This document shows positions 45,664-53,898 of a DNA stretch of 64,000 nt, piece by piece. Position numbers and translations under genes: made by a program. The notes under the pieces were generated by a model. It worked only from the letters and a program-made list of their open reading frames with translations, did not search any database and was not told the DNA's origin. The stretch is from contig NZ_AP024238.1 in assembly GCF_019973615.1 (NCBI RefSeq), positions 3,431,989-3,495,988 of the forward strand, read 5' to 3'. The stretch comes from Rhodoferax lithotrophicus (GTDB lineage: Bacteria; Pseudomonadota; Gammaproteobacteria; Burkholderiales; Burkholderiaceae_C). Each line of letters starts with the position of its first letter. The first letter of the stretch is position 1.

Positions 45664-46074
45664 TCAGGCACTTGAGGCTGGCCAGAAATCAACGATCAAG
45701 TGAATCCCACTGCATCCAGCCAGCTCGACATGGTGCCGCAGCACCCAAAGACGGCAAGCCGTAAACATCGCTGCCTTCGGGTCACGCGCCATGGCCAGCA
45801 AAAGCTCAAGCACCGCCCGCGAAGCCAGCAAATGCGAAGTCTGGCGCTCACCCTCACGGCAACGGTTGCTGATCACACTCACCGCTGTGTCTCTCACCAG
45901 CTGATGCTTCACCTCACCCAACGGGAGTTTCCCGACTTCAAGCGGGCTCGCCACTTGCCGACAAAACTTCGACAGTCCAAAAGCCTCTTCATCTGACAAA
46001 ACAAACTGCAGCGGCTCGTGTTCGCCTGCGGCATCATCAGGATAAAGACCAAGCAAACAGTTTTTTCTGGGCAT
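45664..46074 (-). CDS. Hypothetical protein
   Basis: A 136-residue frame from ATG 46074 ('MPRKNCLLGLYPDDAAGEHEPLQF'), extendable to a TTG at 46107 that overlaps the MOSC stop. Mixed alpha/beta composition, two Arg/Glu-rich helices ('RCREGERQTSHLLASRAVLELLLAMARD'), no membrane segment and no motif recognised. It follows the MOSC gene directly on the same strand. Could be a diverged fragment. Confidence 0.45.
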   Translation of the reverse strand: MPRKNCLLGLYPDDAAGEHEPLQFVLSDEEAFGLSKFCRQVASPLEVGKLPLGEVKHQLVRDTAVSVISNRCREGERQTSHLLASRAVLELLLAMARDPKAAMFTACRLWVLRHHVELAGCSGIHLIVDFWPASSA

Positions 46075-46103
46075 CTCGCAATTGGCAGAAACACATCCAC
46101 AGC

Positions 46104-46682
46104 TCAACGCATGTGTTTGAACAACTTGGCCTTGAACATTTCAGGAATACCCAAGCGCCGTGGGCCCGGCAGCAGTTCAAACGCCTCACCAGCCTGCAAG
46201 CTGCCCGGCTTATCCACCGCCAGGTAAAACCCGCAGCAGCCGTTTTGCGCCATCAATTTAGCGGCGGTGGCAAAGCCCATGGCAGCGTTGAACTTGTAGC
46301 ACGGCTCACGCGGCTGGGTGACGCGCAAGGCACAGTGGGGAAATTGCAGCACATCACCCACCCACACCTGCGCTTCCAGCAAGCCGGTAATGCTCAGGTT
46401 TTCGCCCATGCTGCCCCAGGGCAAAGTGGCGTCAATGTCGGCCAAGCCAGCCTCCTGGCGTGCCTGCTGCCAAAAAGCGTAATGCTCGGTGGGATAGGCA
46501 TAGACGGCTTTGTCCAGCCCGCCGTGCACCGACAAATCCGCCTGCTCATCACCTTGCAGGCCCAAAGGCAGGACGGCTACTGAGCCAGTCACGGCTTGTT
46601 TGTGAATGGCGGTAAGCACCTTGCGGCCCTGTATCAAGACGTGCCGGGCGCAGGCGGTTTGCAGGCTGAGGAGTTGTGGCAT
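46104..46682 (-). CDS. MOSC-domain protein
   Basis: A 192-residue MOSC (molybdenum cofactor sulfurase C-terminal) protein of the YiiM type. 'GLQGDEQADLSVHGGLDKAVYAYP' and 'LSITGLLEAQVWVGDVLQ' are family signatures, and the conserved Cys is in 'QPREPCYKF'. YiiM-type proteins take part in Moco-dependent reduction of N-hydroxylated compounds. ATG 46682 is preferred over the TTG start at 46712. Confidence 0.88.
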   Translation of the reverse strand: MPQLLSLQTACARHVLIQGRKVLTAIHKQAVTGSVAVLPLGLQGDEQADLSVHGGLDKAVYAYPTEHYAFWQQARQEAGLADIDATLPWGSMGENLSITGLLEAQVWVGDVLQFPHCALRVTQPREPCYKFNAAMGFATAAKLMAQNGCCGFYLAVDKPGSLQAGEAFELLPGPRRLGIPEMFKAKLFKHMR

Positions 46683-46820
46683 AGGTTCAGGCAAAGAATG
46701 AGAGGAGAGCAACTATAGGTGGGAATGAGCGGCAGGCGGGAAGGCAAGGCCGCGTTGGAGCCATCCGGCACAATGGGCATCCCCTCAACACCGCGCCAAC
46801 CCATCTTGAGAGACACCCCC

Positions 46821-47393
46821 ATGCCTTGCCGAATTGAAGAAGCACAGCCCACTGATGCACCCCAGATTGCCCGCCTGGTGAACCAGGCTTATCGACCCGC
46901 CGAGCATGTGCGTGGCTGGACGCATGAAAACGGGCTGGTCACCGGCCAGCGCATCACCGCCGAACAAGTTGGCCAACTTTTCACCGACGGTTCAAGCATT
47001 CTCGTCATGCGTCAAAACGGGGTGGTGGTGGCCTGTGTTCAGGTTGAGCAGGACGCGGATGCCTGCTTCATCAACATGCTGGCAACCTCACCCGCACTGC
47101 AAGGCACGGGCATTGGCAAACAGATGATTGCCGCCGCAGAGGCCCTGGCGGTCAGCAAATATGCGGCGGTGCTGCTGAAAATGTCGGTGGTTTCGGCACG
47201 CCCGGAATTACTTGCCTACTACCACCGGCGCGGCTACACACCCTCTGGCCATGTGGCCCCCTACCCCGTCCATGAGGGTGTGGGAACACCGGTTCGGGAG
47301 GGCTTGCAGTTGCTTGAATTGCAGAAACGCGCGGGTGAGTTGCCCCAGTGGGAGCAGAAAACAGCCATTGTGGACTGCGGCCAAACTCAGTGA
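46821..47393 (+). CDS. GNAT-family N-acetyltransferase
   Basis: A 190-residue acetyltransferase. The core is 'VVVACVQVEQDADACFINMLATSPALQGTGIGKQMIAAAE' with the acetyl-CoA pyrophosphate loop Q/R-x-x-G-x-G/A seen as 'QGTGIG', then 'VVSARPELLAYYHRRGYTPSG'. Substrate unknown. ATG 46821 is chosen because the GNAT fold starts at once ('CRIEEAQPTDAPQIARLVN'); the frame is open 34 codons further up. It is the last ordinary gene before the integron-flanking block. Confidence 0.88.
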   Translation: MPCRIEEAQPTDAPQIARLVNQAYRPAEHVRGWTHENGLVTGQRITAEQVGQLFTDGSSILVMRQNGVVVACVQVEQDADACFINMLATSPALQGTGIGKQMIAAAEALAVSKYAAVLLKMSVVSARPELLAYYHRRGYTPSGHVAPYPVHEGVGTPVREGLQLLELQKRAGELPQWEQKTAIVDCGQTQ

Positions 47394-47397
47394 GTTG

Positions 47398-47612
47398 ATA
47401 AAAATGATAGCTGCTTGCGCAAGCAGAATAAGCACTAGAGGCTGATATGGCATATAAAACTTCTGCAAATTGGGCTGATTGCTTTCGGTGTCATTCGCCA
47501 CAGCACTGAGCAGGTTTGGTTTTTATATGAAAAATTGGTCTCTGGCGCTTATTCTGTATGCGCAAGCAGCTATTAAGTTTGTAGCGTTTGGCGAACGGCT
47601 TCAGCGCATGGT
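47398..47612 (+). repeat. Flanking block A: inverted pair of short repeats
   Basis: Made of copy 11 (47398-47459, minus sense) and copy 12 (47521-47586, plus sense). These face each other about 60 bases apart and share GCTTATTCTG-N2-TGCGCAAGCAGCTAT in inverted orientation. A tail GTTTGTAGCGTTTGGCGAA-N2-GCTTCAGCGCAT follows. The whole block is repeated, diverged and with an insertion, at 54344-54619 in the same direction. Confidence 0.8.
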
Positions 47613-47638
47613 TTTGAGCCTTGCATGAAAGTCTGTGG

Positions 47639-48034
47639 CTACCCGCCCATTTTTTGCCCAAACCCATTGTTCTCATACCAGGCTAGCAAGTGCGTCCAGC
47701 GGGCTGGCCGTGCCACCCGCCGCCGCCTTGAGCACATGGGTGTAAATTTCAGAACTTCGCGGTACAAAAACAGCAGCGCGCTCAGTGCCTGGTTGTGCGT
47801 TGAAGTAGACACCTTGCGCTCGGTGGCCAGCATGGTCAGAAAGGCCTCAATCTCAGGCGTACCCATGGTGCGTGGACGCTTCATCTGCCCGCCACGCCCA
47901 TGCCAGCGTATGAAAAAACGCACCCAGTACAGATAAACCTTTTCAGTGCTCAAGCTATAGTGCATGCACCGGATGCGCTCGCGCAACTGATCCAGCATGC
48001 GGGTAGATTGCAGGGGTGGTGTGCCGGGTTTCAT
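47639..48034 (-). pseudogene. intI: Truncated integron integrase IntI (N-terminal domain only)
   Basis: 131 codons. Residues 13-95 are the SAM-like N-terminal domain of integron integrases: '[19 protein letters not shown]', '[14 protein letters not shown]', '[20 protein letters not shown]', 'LYREVL'. After 'LYREVL' the homology ends abruptly and 36 unrelated residues lead to a stop. The catalytic domain (RHHRY residues and the IntI-specific insert) is absent, so it cannot recombine. Gene direction, with cassettes lying upstream on the other strand, is correct for an integron. Its end lies 27 bases from flanking block A. Confidence 0.85.
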
Positions 48035-48047
48035 GAAAATTTTATAC

Positions 48048-48063
48048 CTGGTTATTTATCCAG
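48048..48063. promoter_or_regulatory. LexA-like SOS box at the intI promoter
   Basis: CTG-GTTATTTATC-CAG has the CTG-N10-CAG form of proteobacterial LexA boxes with an AT-rich centre. It lies 14 bases upstream of the intI ATG, next to a TATAAA on the intI strand. SOS control of intI is known in other integrons. Confidence 0.6.
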
Positions 48064-48309
48064 CTAATCGGCTTGTGAGCTAGACTACAAGCCACATTCA
48101 TGAGAATTTCATGACCAGATTAATACGCAGCGGCCAGAATATTTTGCAAGTCTTGCCTTGGACATTACGTTGAACTAAACCGCTGGCGCGGTGGTGGGTC
48201 TCAAGCAGGCCAGCGCCGCGTTTTTGTTGGTAAGTGGCTTGCATTTGAGGCGATGCAGGAGAAGCCTTCGGGCTGGGGAATGTTCCCCGGTTTTGAAGGA
48301 GATAGCAGC
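48064..48309. other. Former attI region (candidate) and left edge of the IS91 unit
   Basis: No gene. GTTGAAC at 48169-48175 fits the GTTRRRY core and lies 135 bases from the intI start, a reasonable attI point. Its GAAC end is also a known IS91 insertion tetranucleotide. An inverted pair CGCTGGC / GCCAGCG at about 48181-48216 follows and could be part of the mobile unit end. These are suggestions only. Confidence 0.35.
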
Positions 48310-49171
48310 ATGAGACCTCTACGCCAGAGCATGATCGACGCCATGGTGGTTCGTGGCTTTAGTCCCAGCACCCAAGACTGTTACGTCAAGGCCATTTATG
48401 GCATGGCCAAACACTACCGACGCGACCCCGCCGAGTACACAGCCCAAGAGGTTGATGCCTACTTGCTGCACCTGCTCCAGGAGCGCCACCTTTCCTACAG
48501 CACCATGAATCAAGCCGCCAGCGCAGCGCGCTTTTTGTACGAGAAGGTACTGGGCCATGAACGAACACTGTTTCACATTCCGATGGCCAAGACACCGGAC
48601 AAACAACCGGAGTTGTTGGCCCGAGAGGAAATCGCCCGCCTGTTTGCCATCTGTTGGCACCCCATGCACCGCATGCTGTTGCAAACCATTTATGCCACGG
48701 GACTGCGGGTGTCCGAAGCCTGCGCCCTGCACGTGGGTGACATCGACAGCCACAATGACCGCATGTGCATCCGGGTGGCCTGCGGCAAAGGGGGCAAGGG
48801 GCGCTACACCTTGCTGAGTCCAACCTTGCTGGGTTTGTTGCGCACCTACATGCGCACCTTTCACCCCAAAGTCTGGTTGTTCTGCGACGCCACTGGCATG
48901 CAACCCATCAGCATCGACACGGCCCAACGCGCCTACCGAGCCGCCCGCCAGCACGCGGGCATCACTAAAAGCGGCGGCATCCACACCCTGCGCCACGACT
49001 TTGCCACCCACTTGCTTGAAGGGGGGCGTCGATCTCTTCACCATCCAGAAACTGCTGGGCCACGGCCACATCAGCACCACCAGCCGCTACCTGCACTTGA
49101 TCAGCCCGCAGTTTCACCCACCCAAAGACATTGATCCACTAGACCTGCTGGCGGGCCTGCCCAAGCTGTAA
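48310..49171 (+). pseudogene. Tyrosine recombinase of the IS91 unit, frameshifted
   Basis: XerD-like integrase starting at ATG 48310 behind AAGGAGA. The SAM-like N-terminal domain is 'MIDAMVVRGFSPSTQDCYVKA'. Catalytic residues include Arg in 'YATGLRVSEACAL' and H-x2-R in 'HTLRHDFATHLLEGG'. At the G6 tract 49021-49026 the frame is lost. Removing one G restores 'GVDLFTIQKLLGHGHISTTS' with the second His and 'RYLHL' Tyr nucleophile and runs to TAA 49171. As written, the product ends at 49134 without the Tyr. Confidence 0.82.
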
Positions 49172-49203
49172 GCGCTCAAGCTCACGGTTGCAGCTCCCCC
49201 CGC

Positions 49204-50401
49204 ATGGCCACCTTGGCCGATGTGCTGCGCCAGTTCGGCTCAACGCATCTGGCAACCCACGCGCTATCGACACACCCCAGGCCAAAGCCTGGCGGGCTAT
49301 CGTTGCCTGCCGAACCGCAGCCATGGGTGGCAAGCGACTTGAGTGTGAGCACTGTGGCCACAGCCACTGGCAATACCACTCCTGCCGTAACCGACATTGC
49401 CCGCAGTGCGGGGCACGGGCCAAAGATGCCTGGCTGCAAGGCAGGCTGTCCGAAGTGCTGAACGTGCCCTATGTGCATTTGGTGTTCACCCTGCCGCACA
49501 GCCTCAATGATCTGTATGGCGTGCACCCGCGTTGGGTCATTGACACCTTGTTTGCCTGCACCGCACAAACCTTGTCAGAGTTTGCGGCTAACCCGAAGTG
49601 GATGGGGGGCCAAGGGCGGTACACCCGCCTTCAGCCTGGTGTTGCACACCTGGGGGGCAAGAGTTGCAGCATCACATCCATGTGCATGCGGCTATGGCCT
49701 GCGGGGTGCTGGACAAGACGGGGCAATGGGTCACGCCGGTACGCAAGCCCGACTTCCTGTTTCCGGTGCAGGCCTTGTCCAAGGTGTTTCGGGGCAAGTT
49801 TCTGGCAGCACTGGCACGCGCCCACCACAAGGGCGACATCACGCACGACCCGCAAGGTGATGCTGATGCTTGGTGTGATCGACAGCGCAGGCTCTACAAA
49901 CATGACTGGGTGGTGTATGCCAAAGCCCCACTGGGAGGCCCAGCCCAGGTGTTGGAATACCTGAGCCGTTACACGCACCGCACGGCCATCAGCAACGAAC
50001 GGATTCGCTCCATCAACAAGGGCGAAGTGGCGTTCACGGTGCGCGCCAATGACAAGGGCGGCAAACGCCTGCACACAATGGATGGCACAGAGTTTGTGCG
50101 CCGCTTTCTGTTGCATGTGTTGCCCACCGGGGTCAAGCGTATTCGGCACTATGGCGTGCTGGCATCAAGCTGCAAGGGCAAGAAGCTCAAGGCGGCACGG
50201 CTGGCCGTACAGATGCCAGCACTCAACCCACAGGCGCTGGAGTCGGCTCAAGGGTTTATGGCGCGGGTAGCCCGGATCGACGTGGGGCTGTGCCCGGTGT
50301 GCAAAGTAGGGCACTTGCGAACGGCTGAGGTGTTGAGCGGGGCCAAACAATTGCCAACTCCAGGCGCGATGGCTTGGCCGCAGGAGCGTGGGCCACCGTG
50401 A
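49204..50401 (+). pseudogene. IS91-type transposase, three frameshifts
   Basis: Begins 'MATLADVLRQFGSTHLATHALS' at 49204. It shifts near 49268-49276 (ACACA, a CA duplication would explain it) into the frame with the zinc-binding region 'CEHCGHSHWQYHSCRNRHCPQC'. It shifts again at the G6 tracts 49614-49619 and 49652-49657, after which 'QELQHHIHVHAAMACGVLD' (HxH region) and 'DWVVYAKAPLGGPAQVLEYL' with 'SRYTHRTAISNERI' (Tyr region) follow to TGA 50401. Each G6 site is repaired by deleting one G. Without repair no full-length transposase is made. Confidence 0.82.
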
Positions 50402-50659
50402 AGGACGGACAAGGTGCTGCAATTTGCAGGGGTTTGCACGCTGCTCATGGGGTTGGCGGGGCGGGGCTTGTGCGTGTCACTAGCAAAGCCCTGCGTGCAG
50501 TTCGAAAGCTGGGCTGTCTGAGTTCAATGGGGTGCTGCTTTGCATGTGAACTGGGGTGCTTGGCGACAGATTTGTGCTGCTGTCCCGCTATGATCTGACA
50601 TCACAAGCGGGGGAGAAGCTTTCAATCCCCTATTCGCCAGCGTCCACGCAGGCGGTTCA
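50402..50659. other. Remnant between IS91 unit and first attC
   Basis: 258 bases without a convincing gene. It should contain the right end of the IS91 unit and the tail of a lost cassette, because a complete attC (50660) must have followed a cassette gene. Neither boundary can be placed by eye. Confidence 0.4.
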
Positions 50660-50743
50660 GTCCAACAAGGTTTATCAGCCGCGGGAGGTATCTATGGTCT
50701 CTTCAAGCATCGCAGCGCGGCGGATAAACGCTATTCGTTAGCC
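50660..50743. other. attC site 0 (orphan, before cassette 1)
   Basis: R'' GTCCAAC (50660-50666) and R' GTTAGCC (50737-50743). Inner arms GTTTATCaGCCGCG and CGCGGCGGATAAAC are inverted with one unpaired base, as is typical for the extrahelical bases of attC. The cassette it belonged to is gone. Confidence 0.8.
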
Positions 50744-50769
50744 AAGAACAACATACTCCATACGAACAC

Positions 50770-51744
50770 ATGAGCGATTCAGGTACAAAGACCGCCGTTA
50801 TCACCGCTGTCCTTACCGGCGTGTTTACCGTGCTGGCGGGTGTGGCTACATATTGGTTCACGACCAAAGAGCCGGCTCTCTCCTATTCGGTGATCGCGGG
50901 CCCAGCAGTCTCTGGAGCGGGAGGCACGAAGCGGATCTACGTCGTCGAGGTTCGAAACAGCGGCAGCAAAGAGGTCGCGCAAACGTTGGTGCAGTTGGCG
51001 CTCAAGACCGGAGAGCTGACAGAGGTAGCTGCCGAAGCTACACCTGGAGTGAAGATGACGGAGGAGAAGACGGCGCGCCAGATCGACATACGGGCCGACA
51101 TGCTCAATCCGGGCGACACAGTGAAGCTCTCATTGTTGATGTCTCTTGTTCCTCCGGAGACGGAGCCTATAGTGACTGTTAGAGCCCCCGGGGTTCAAGC
51201 GGTTGCTGACTCGAGCAAGAAGGACGGGCCACTGTCACTTTCAAAGCCATCGGGGTTACTGGCGCTCTTTGCCCCTGCTTTGGCCGCCGTGATGAGCAGC
51301 TTCTTGCTTCTTTCACGATCCGTCTTAGGGCGAAAGCTGGGGCTCAAGGGTATCGGATCAGGGATCGATCAGTCAGAGCTGGTCGCGTACATCTGTGGGG
51401 CCTGTGGTCTTCCTGAGGAGGCGGAGCACCTCCGGTTCGGAGGCGGCGAGATCTCGTACCGGGGTGCAGCAGACTACCTGCGCCACCGCGCCATTAGAGC
51501 CCCCGATCAGGAGAGGGGAACGTACGAGACTACTCTTCGCGCCATCCTTCTCATTGATTCGATCGCCGCCCAATCAGTGGAGTCCATCAGATGGGCAATT
51601 GACTCGATCGCACAGACACAGATCACTGAGGCCGAATTCAAGGATCTTCGAAAACGAGCTGTCGACGAAGGTTCTCATCCCACGCGGTGGCGTGAACTGG
51701 TGGACGCATACGTCGCTGAGCGACTCCCACGCGCACATGGCTAA
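50770..51744 (+). CDS. Integron cassette 1: two-span membrane protein of unknown function
   Basis: A 324-residue protein. TM1 at 9-30 ('AVITAVLTGVFTVLAGVATYWF'-like), an extracytoplasmic beta-rich domain at about 38-140 ('RIYVVEVRNSGSKEVAQTLV' recalls an Ig-like fold), TM2 at about 161-183, and a soluble C-terminal region of 140 residues with no known motif. The stop codon lies within the attC R'' sequence, as is usual for cassette genes, and ATG 50770 follows attC0 by 26 bases. Membrane proteins with a small periplasmic sensor are frequent cassette cargo; a stress or defence role is open. Confidence 0.8.
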   Translation: MSDSGTKTAVITAVLTGVFTVLAGVATYWFTTKEPALSYSVIAGPAVSGAGGTKRIYVVEVRNSGSKEVAQTLVQLALKTGELTEVAAEATPGVKMTEEKTARQIDIRADMLNPGDTVKLSLLMSLVPPETEPIVTVRAPGVQAVADSSKKDGPLSLSKPSGLLALFAPALAAVMSSFLLLSRSVLGRKLGLKGIGSGIDQSELVAYICGACGLPEEAEHLRFGGGEISYRGAADYLRHRAIRAPDQERGTYETTLRAILLIDSIAAQSVESIRWAIDSIAQTQITEAEFKDLRKRAVDEGSHPTRWRELVDAYVAERLPRAHG

Positions 51745-51852
51745 CAGGTCGTTCGACACGGACACACAGCGGCAAGGCTTCGCAAGCCATGCGCGGGAGC
51801 ATACGTCTCGCAACGCCTTGCCGCTGTGTGCCGGTCAACTCCGACGTTAGGC
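51739..51852. other. attC site 1
   Basis: 114 bases. Left GGCTAAC overlaps the cassette 1 stop; right core GTTAGGC at 51846-51852. A perfect 16-bp inverted repeat CACACAGCGGCAAGGC / GCCTTGCCGCTGTGTG forms the stem, with a shorter imperfect hairpin between. Confidence 0.9.
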
Positions 51853-51857
51853 AGCAC

Positions 51858-52175
51858 ATGGAGGAGTTTGTGATTCGCCCTGCACTCGATGGAAGTGGTC
51901 GGCCGCTTATAGAGTTTCACGGTGACCATCGCTCGGAAAAGTTCCCCAAGGTGCTCTCACTGCTTCAACAGTGGCTCCCCGAATTCAGGGCACATGCTGA
52001 GCCTCCAGTGTGTGATGACTTCATCTGGAAATGCTCTTTCTCAGGAGGAGAGTTCGATCTCTCCGACGATTGGGGCGGACTATTCGTCATTCCTAAGGAA
52101 CAGTCAGAGGATGTCGTTTCAACAGTGGCTGCTGCACTTGAGAATTCAGGAGTTTTTCGCCGTGTCCCCAAATGA
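51858..52175 (+). CDS. Integron cassette 2: small acidic hypothetical protein
   Basis: A 105-residue protein starting at ATG 51858, six bases after the attC1 core, as cassette genes often do. Acidic, with Trp/Phe-rich 'FIWKCSFSGGEFDLSDDWGG'. No signal or membrane segment. Size and composition resemble antitoxin or immunity proteins, but no partner gene is in the cassette, so no function is claimed. Confidence 0.7.
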   Translation: MEEFVIRPALDGSGRPLIEFHGDHRSEKFPKVLSLLQQWLPEFRAHAEPPVCDDFIWKCSFSGGEFDLSDDWGGLFVIPKEQSEDVVSTVAAALENSGVFRRVPK

Positions 52176-52178
52176 TCT

Positions 52179-52280
52179 GCCTAACGGGGCCGTCGAATGG
52201 ATCCATAACGGCGGCCATCGTGGTCGCCATTCTTCACAATTGAGTGCGCCGCTGTGGTCCATTCACGTTCGACGTTAGAC
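52179..52280. other. attC site 2
   Basis: 102 bases. R'' GCCTAAC (52179-52185) and R' GTTAGAC (52274-52280) both fit consensus. Inner arms CGTCGAATGGA-CCA / TGG-TCCATTC-TTCGACG are inverted with bulges. Confidence 0.88.
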
Positions 52281-52296
52281 CCCTTTAGGAGACACT

Positions 52297-53787
52297 GTGG
52301 ATCTTGCACTATTAGAAGAAAAGCTCTCCAGCTACGGGGGCAGCGGATACTACCTGTTTGAATCATTCATTATAAAAATTCTTCAGGCAGAAGCCACTAG
52401 CAGAGGTCAAACTCTGATCTATCACTCCGGCAACAACATTGCCGCGTATGACGCAGTTGCGCCAGAAGGTTTTGGTGACATACCGGGCCCTGTGGCAATC
52501 GAGATAGTTCGCTCTTTAAGTCCCAACAGAATAGCCAAGGAGTTACAGCGCCACATCAGTCTTTCACAGGATGGCGCGTCGTCCTTGCTCCTCATTTCCA
52601 TTGGAAGCTATCCCGTCGATGCCAAGGCATTAATAGCAAAGAACTTTCCAAGCGCAAAAAACATTGTCCTGTGGGGGCAAAATGAAATCCAGGCTCTTAT
52701 AAACAGGCACCCACAGGTATCCGCTGAAGTTGCCGACAATCTTTTCTCCAACCGATTCAGAGTGGCGTTAGAAGGAAAGTATGAGGACTGGAAAGAGCAG
52801 CGAAAGACTGTTATTTCGGCCATACGAGAAAACTACATGTCAGGCCGCTTCTCAATGCTGCTTGGCGCTGGCGTATCAAGCAGCGCAGGACTTCCGGACT
52901 GGGATACGCTTCTGAATTCCCTCTTTGTATCAATGCTTACAGAAGACGGCGTGGGAGGGAAGAACGCAGATCCAGATCAAATATCAAGCATTGTCAAACG
53001 CTTACGGCAAATTGACGGCCCATCCGCCCTAATGCTGGCCAGGTATATTAGAAAAGGCATTGCAGCCGACTCTCAATCCGAGCAAGGGAAGTTCATTAAG
53101 GCGGTGACAGAACAACTCTACGGCCTAAGGAACAAAAAATACTCAATTAGCTCTCCATTGATAAAATCAATCGCAAACCTTTGCGCTCCAAGCAGAACTG
53201 GCGCAAAAGTAAAGTCGGTTCTGACATACAACTTCGATGACTTGCTTGAGCGAGAAATTAAAGCGCGAGGGCTCTCTTATAGAAGCATATTTGAGGAGGT
53301 TGATCTCGCATCCCCTGAAGAACTGCCGATATATCATGTTCATGGATTTCTTCCAGAAAACAGGGATGAATATCAGAATATTAACAAGGCAACCCTTGTT
53401 TTTTCCGAAGAAGGCTACCATCAAATTTACAGAGAAGCCTATCACTGGTCAAATCTTATCCAGCTCAACAGTCTAAAAGAAACAAGCTGCCTTATGGTTG
53501 GTCTTTCTCTTACGGATCCAAACCTAAGACGATTGCTGGAAATATCCGCAAAGTCCATCGACAAACCGAAGCACTTTGCATTTATGAAGAGAATAACCTA
53601 CGAAAGCTTCTCCACTGAGGGGGAAAAGCCAGCAGTGAGAGCCCCGTCAGGCTTGGTGAAGCGATTTCTTGATAGGCATCACAAGCTCAATGAAGGCGTG
53701 CTGCGCGAGTTAGGCGTCAACATTATTTGGTATGAGCAATATGAAGAAATACCAACATTGCTTCAAAGCATATCAAAAGGGGTCTAA
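52297..53787 (+). CDS. Integron cassette 3: SIR2-domain protein with N-terminal nuclease-like domain
   Basis: A 496-residue protein. Residues 1-150 look like a restriction-endonuclease fold ('GYYLFESFIIKILQAEATSRG', 'YDAVAPEG...PVAIEIV') but Val71 stands where the catalytic Lys of an E-x-K motif is expected. Residues 180-430 are a SIR2-like NAD-binding domain: 'LLGAGVSSSAGLPDW' (G190-S194), 'LTYNFDDLLE' (N312, D314), 'YHVHGFLP' (H349), 'VGLSLTDPNLRRLLE'. SIR2 effectors in phage defence destroy NAD and stop phage growth by killing or stalling the cell. GTG start 52297 has a strong TTTAGGAG. The gene is visibly AT-richer than the host genes. Confidence 0.85.
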   Translation: MDLALLEEKLSSYGGSGYYLFESFIIKILQAEATSRGQTLIYHSGNNIAAYDAVAPEGFGDIPGPVAIEIVRSLSPNRIAKELQRHISLSQDGASSLLLISIGSYPVDAKALIAKNFPSAKNIVLWGQNEIQALINRHPQVSAEVADNLFSNRFRVALEGKYEDWKEQRKTVISAIRENYMSGRFSMLLGAGVSSSAGLPDWDTLLNSLFVSMLTEDGVGGKNADPDQISSIVKRLRQIDGPSALMLARYIRKGIAADSQSEQGKFIKAVTEQLYGLRNKKYSISSPLIKSIANLCAPSRTGAKVKSVLTYNFDDLLEREIKARGLSYRSIFEEVDLASPEELPIYHVHGFLPENRDEYQNINKATLVFSEEGYHQIYREAYHWSNLIQLNSLKETSCLMVGLSLTDPNLRRLLEISAKSIDKPKHFAFMKRITYESFSTEGEKPAVRAPSGLVKRFLDRHHKLNEGVLRELGVNIIWYEQYEEIPTLLQSISKGV

Positions 53788-53898
53788 CTGTCGGTTCAAC
53801 GCGGACGCCAACACTGGCCATGCCTTCGGCATTTTCATGGCCAGTGTTGGTACCCTCCGCGCTTCGCGCCACGGCGTCGGTTAACCTGGGCGCTATGC
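53782..53898. other. attC site 3 (degenerate right core)
   Basis: R'' GTCTAAC (53782-53788) overlaps the SIR2 stop. The stem has a perfect 15-bp inverted repeat CCAACACTGGCCATG / CATGGCCAGTGTTGG. The L' part GGCGTCGGTTAACC is present, but the expected R' GTTAGGC appears as GCTATGC (53892-53898), so recombination here may be impaired. Confidence 0.78.

Larger units (their letters stand above)
48310..50401 (+). mobile_element. IS91-type unit with paired tyrosine recombinase (degraded)
   Basis: Two genes in tandem, a tyrosine recombinase and an IS91-type transposase, a common pairing. It lies between the intI promoter region and the first surviving attC, so it inserted into the integron at or near attI and displaced the first cassette. 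The exact ends were not found. Both genes carry frameshifts. Confidence 0.75.

Noticed and set aside
48181..48216. CGCTGGC/GCCAGCG inverted pair as the IS91 end
   Set aside because: No second end could be matched and IS91 elements lack standard terminal repeats; left as a suggestion only.
49021..49657. Sequencing error as sole explanation of the IS91 frameshifts
   Set aside because: Other G6 tracts in the window lie in intact genes and one of the four shifts is not at a homopolymer, so it cannot be assumed; it stays one option.
50374..50598. ORF of 74 codons after the IS91 transposase
   Set aside because: Cys/Gly-rich, overlaps the transposase end, no ribosome site; probably chance.
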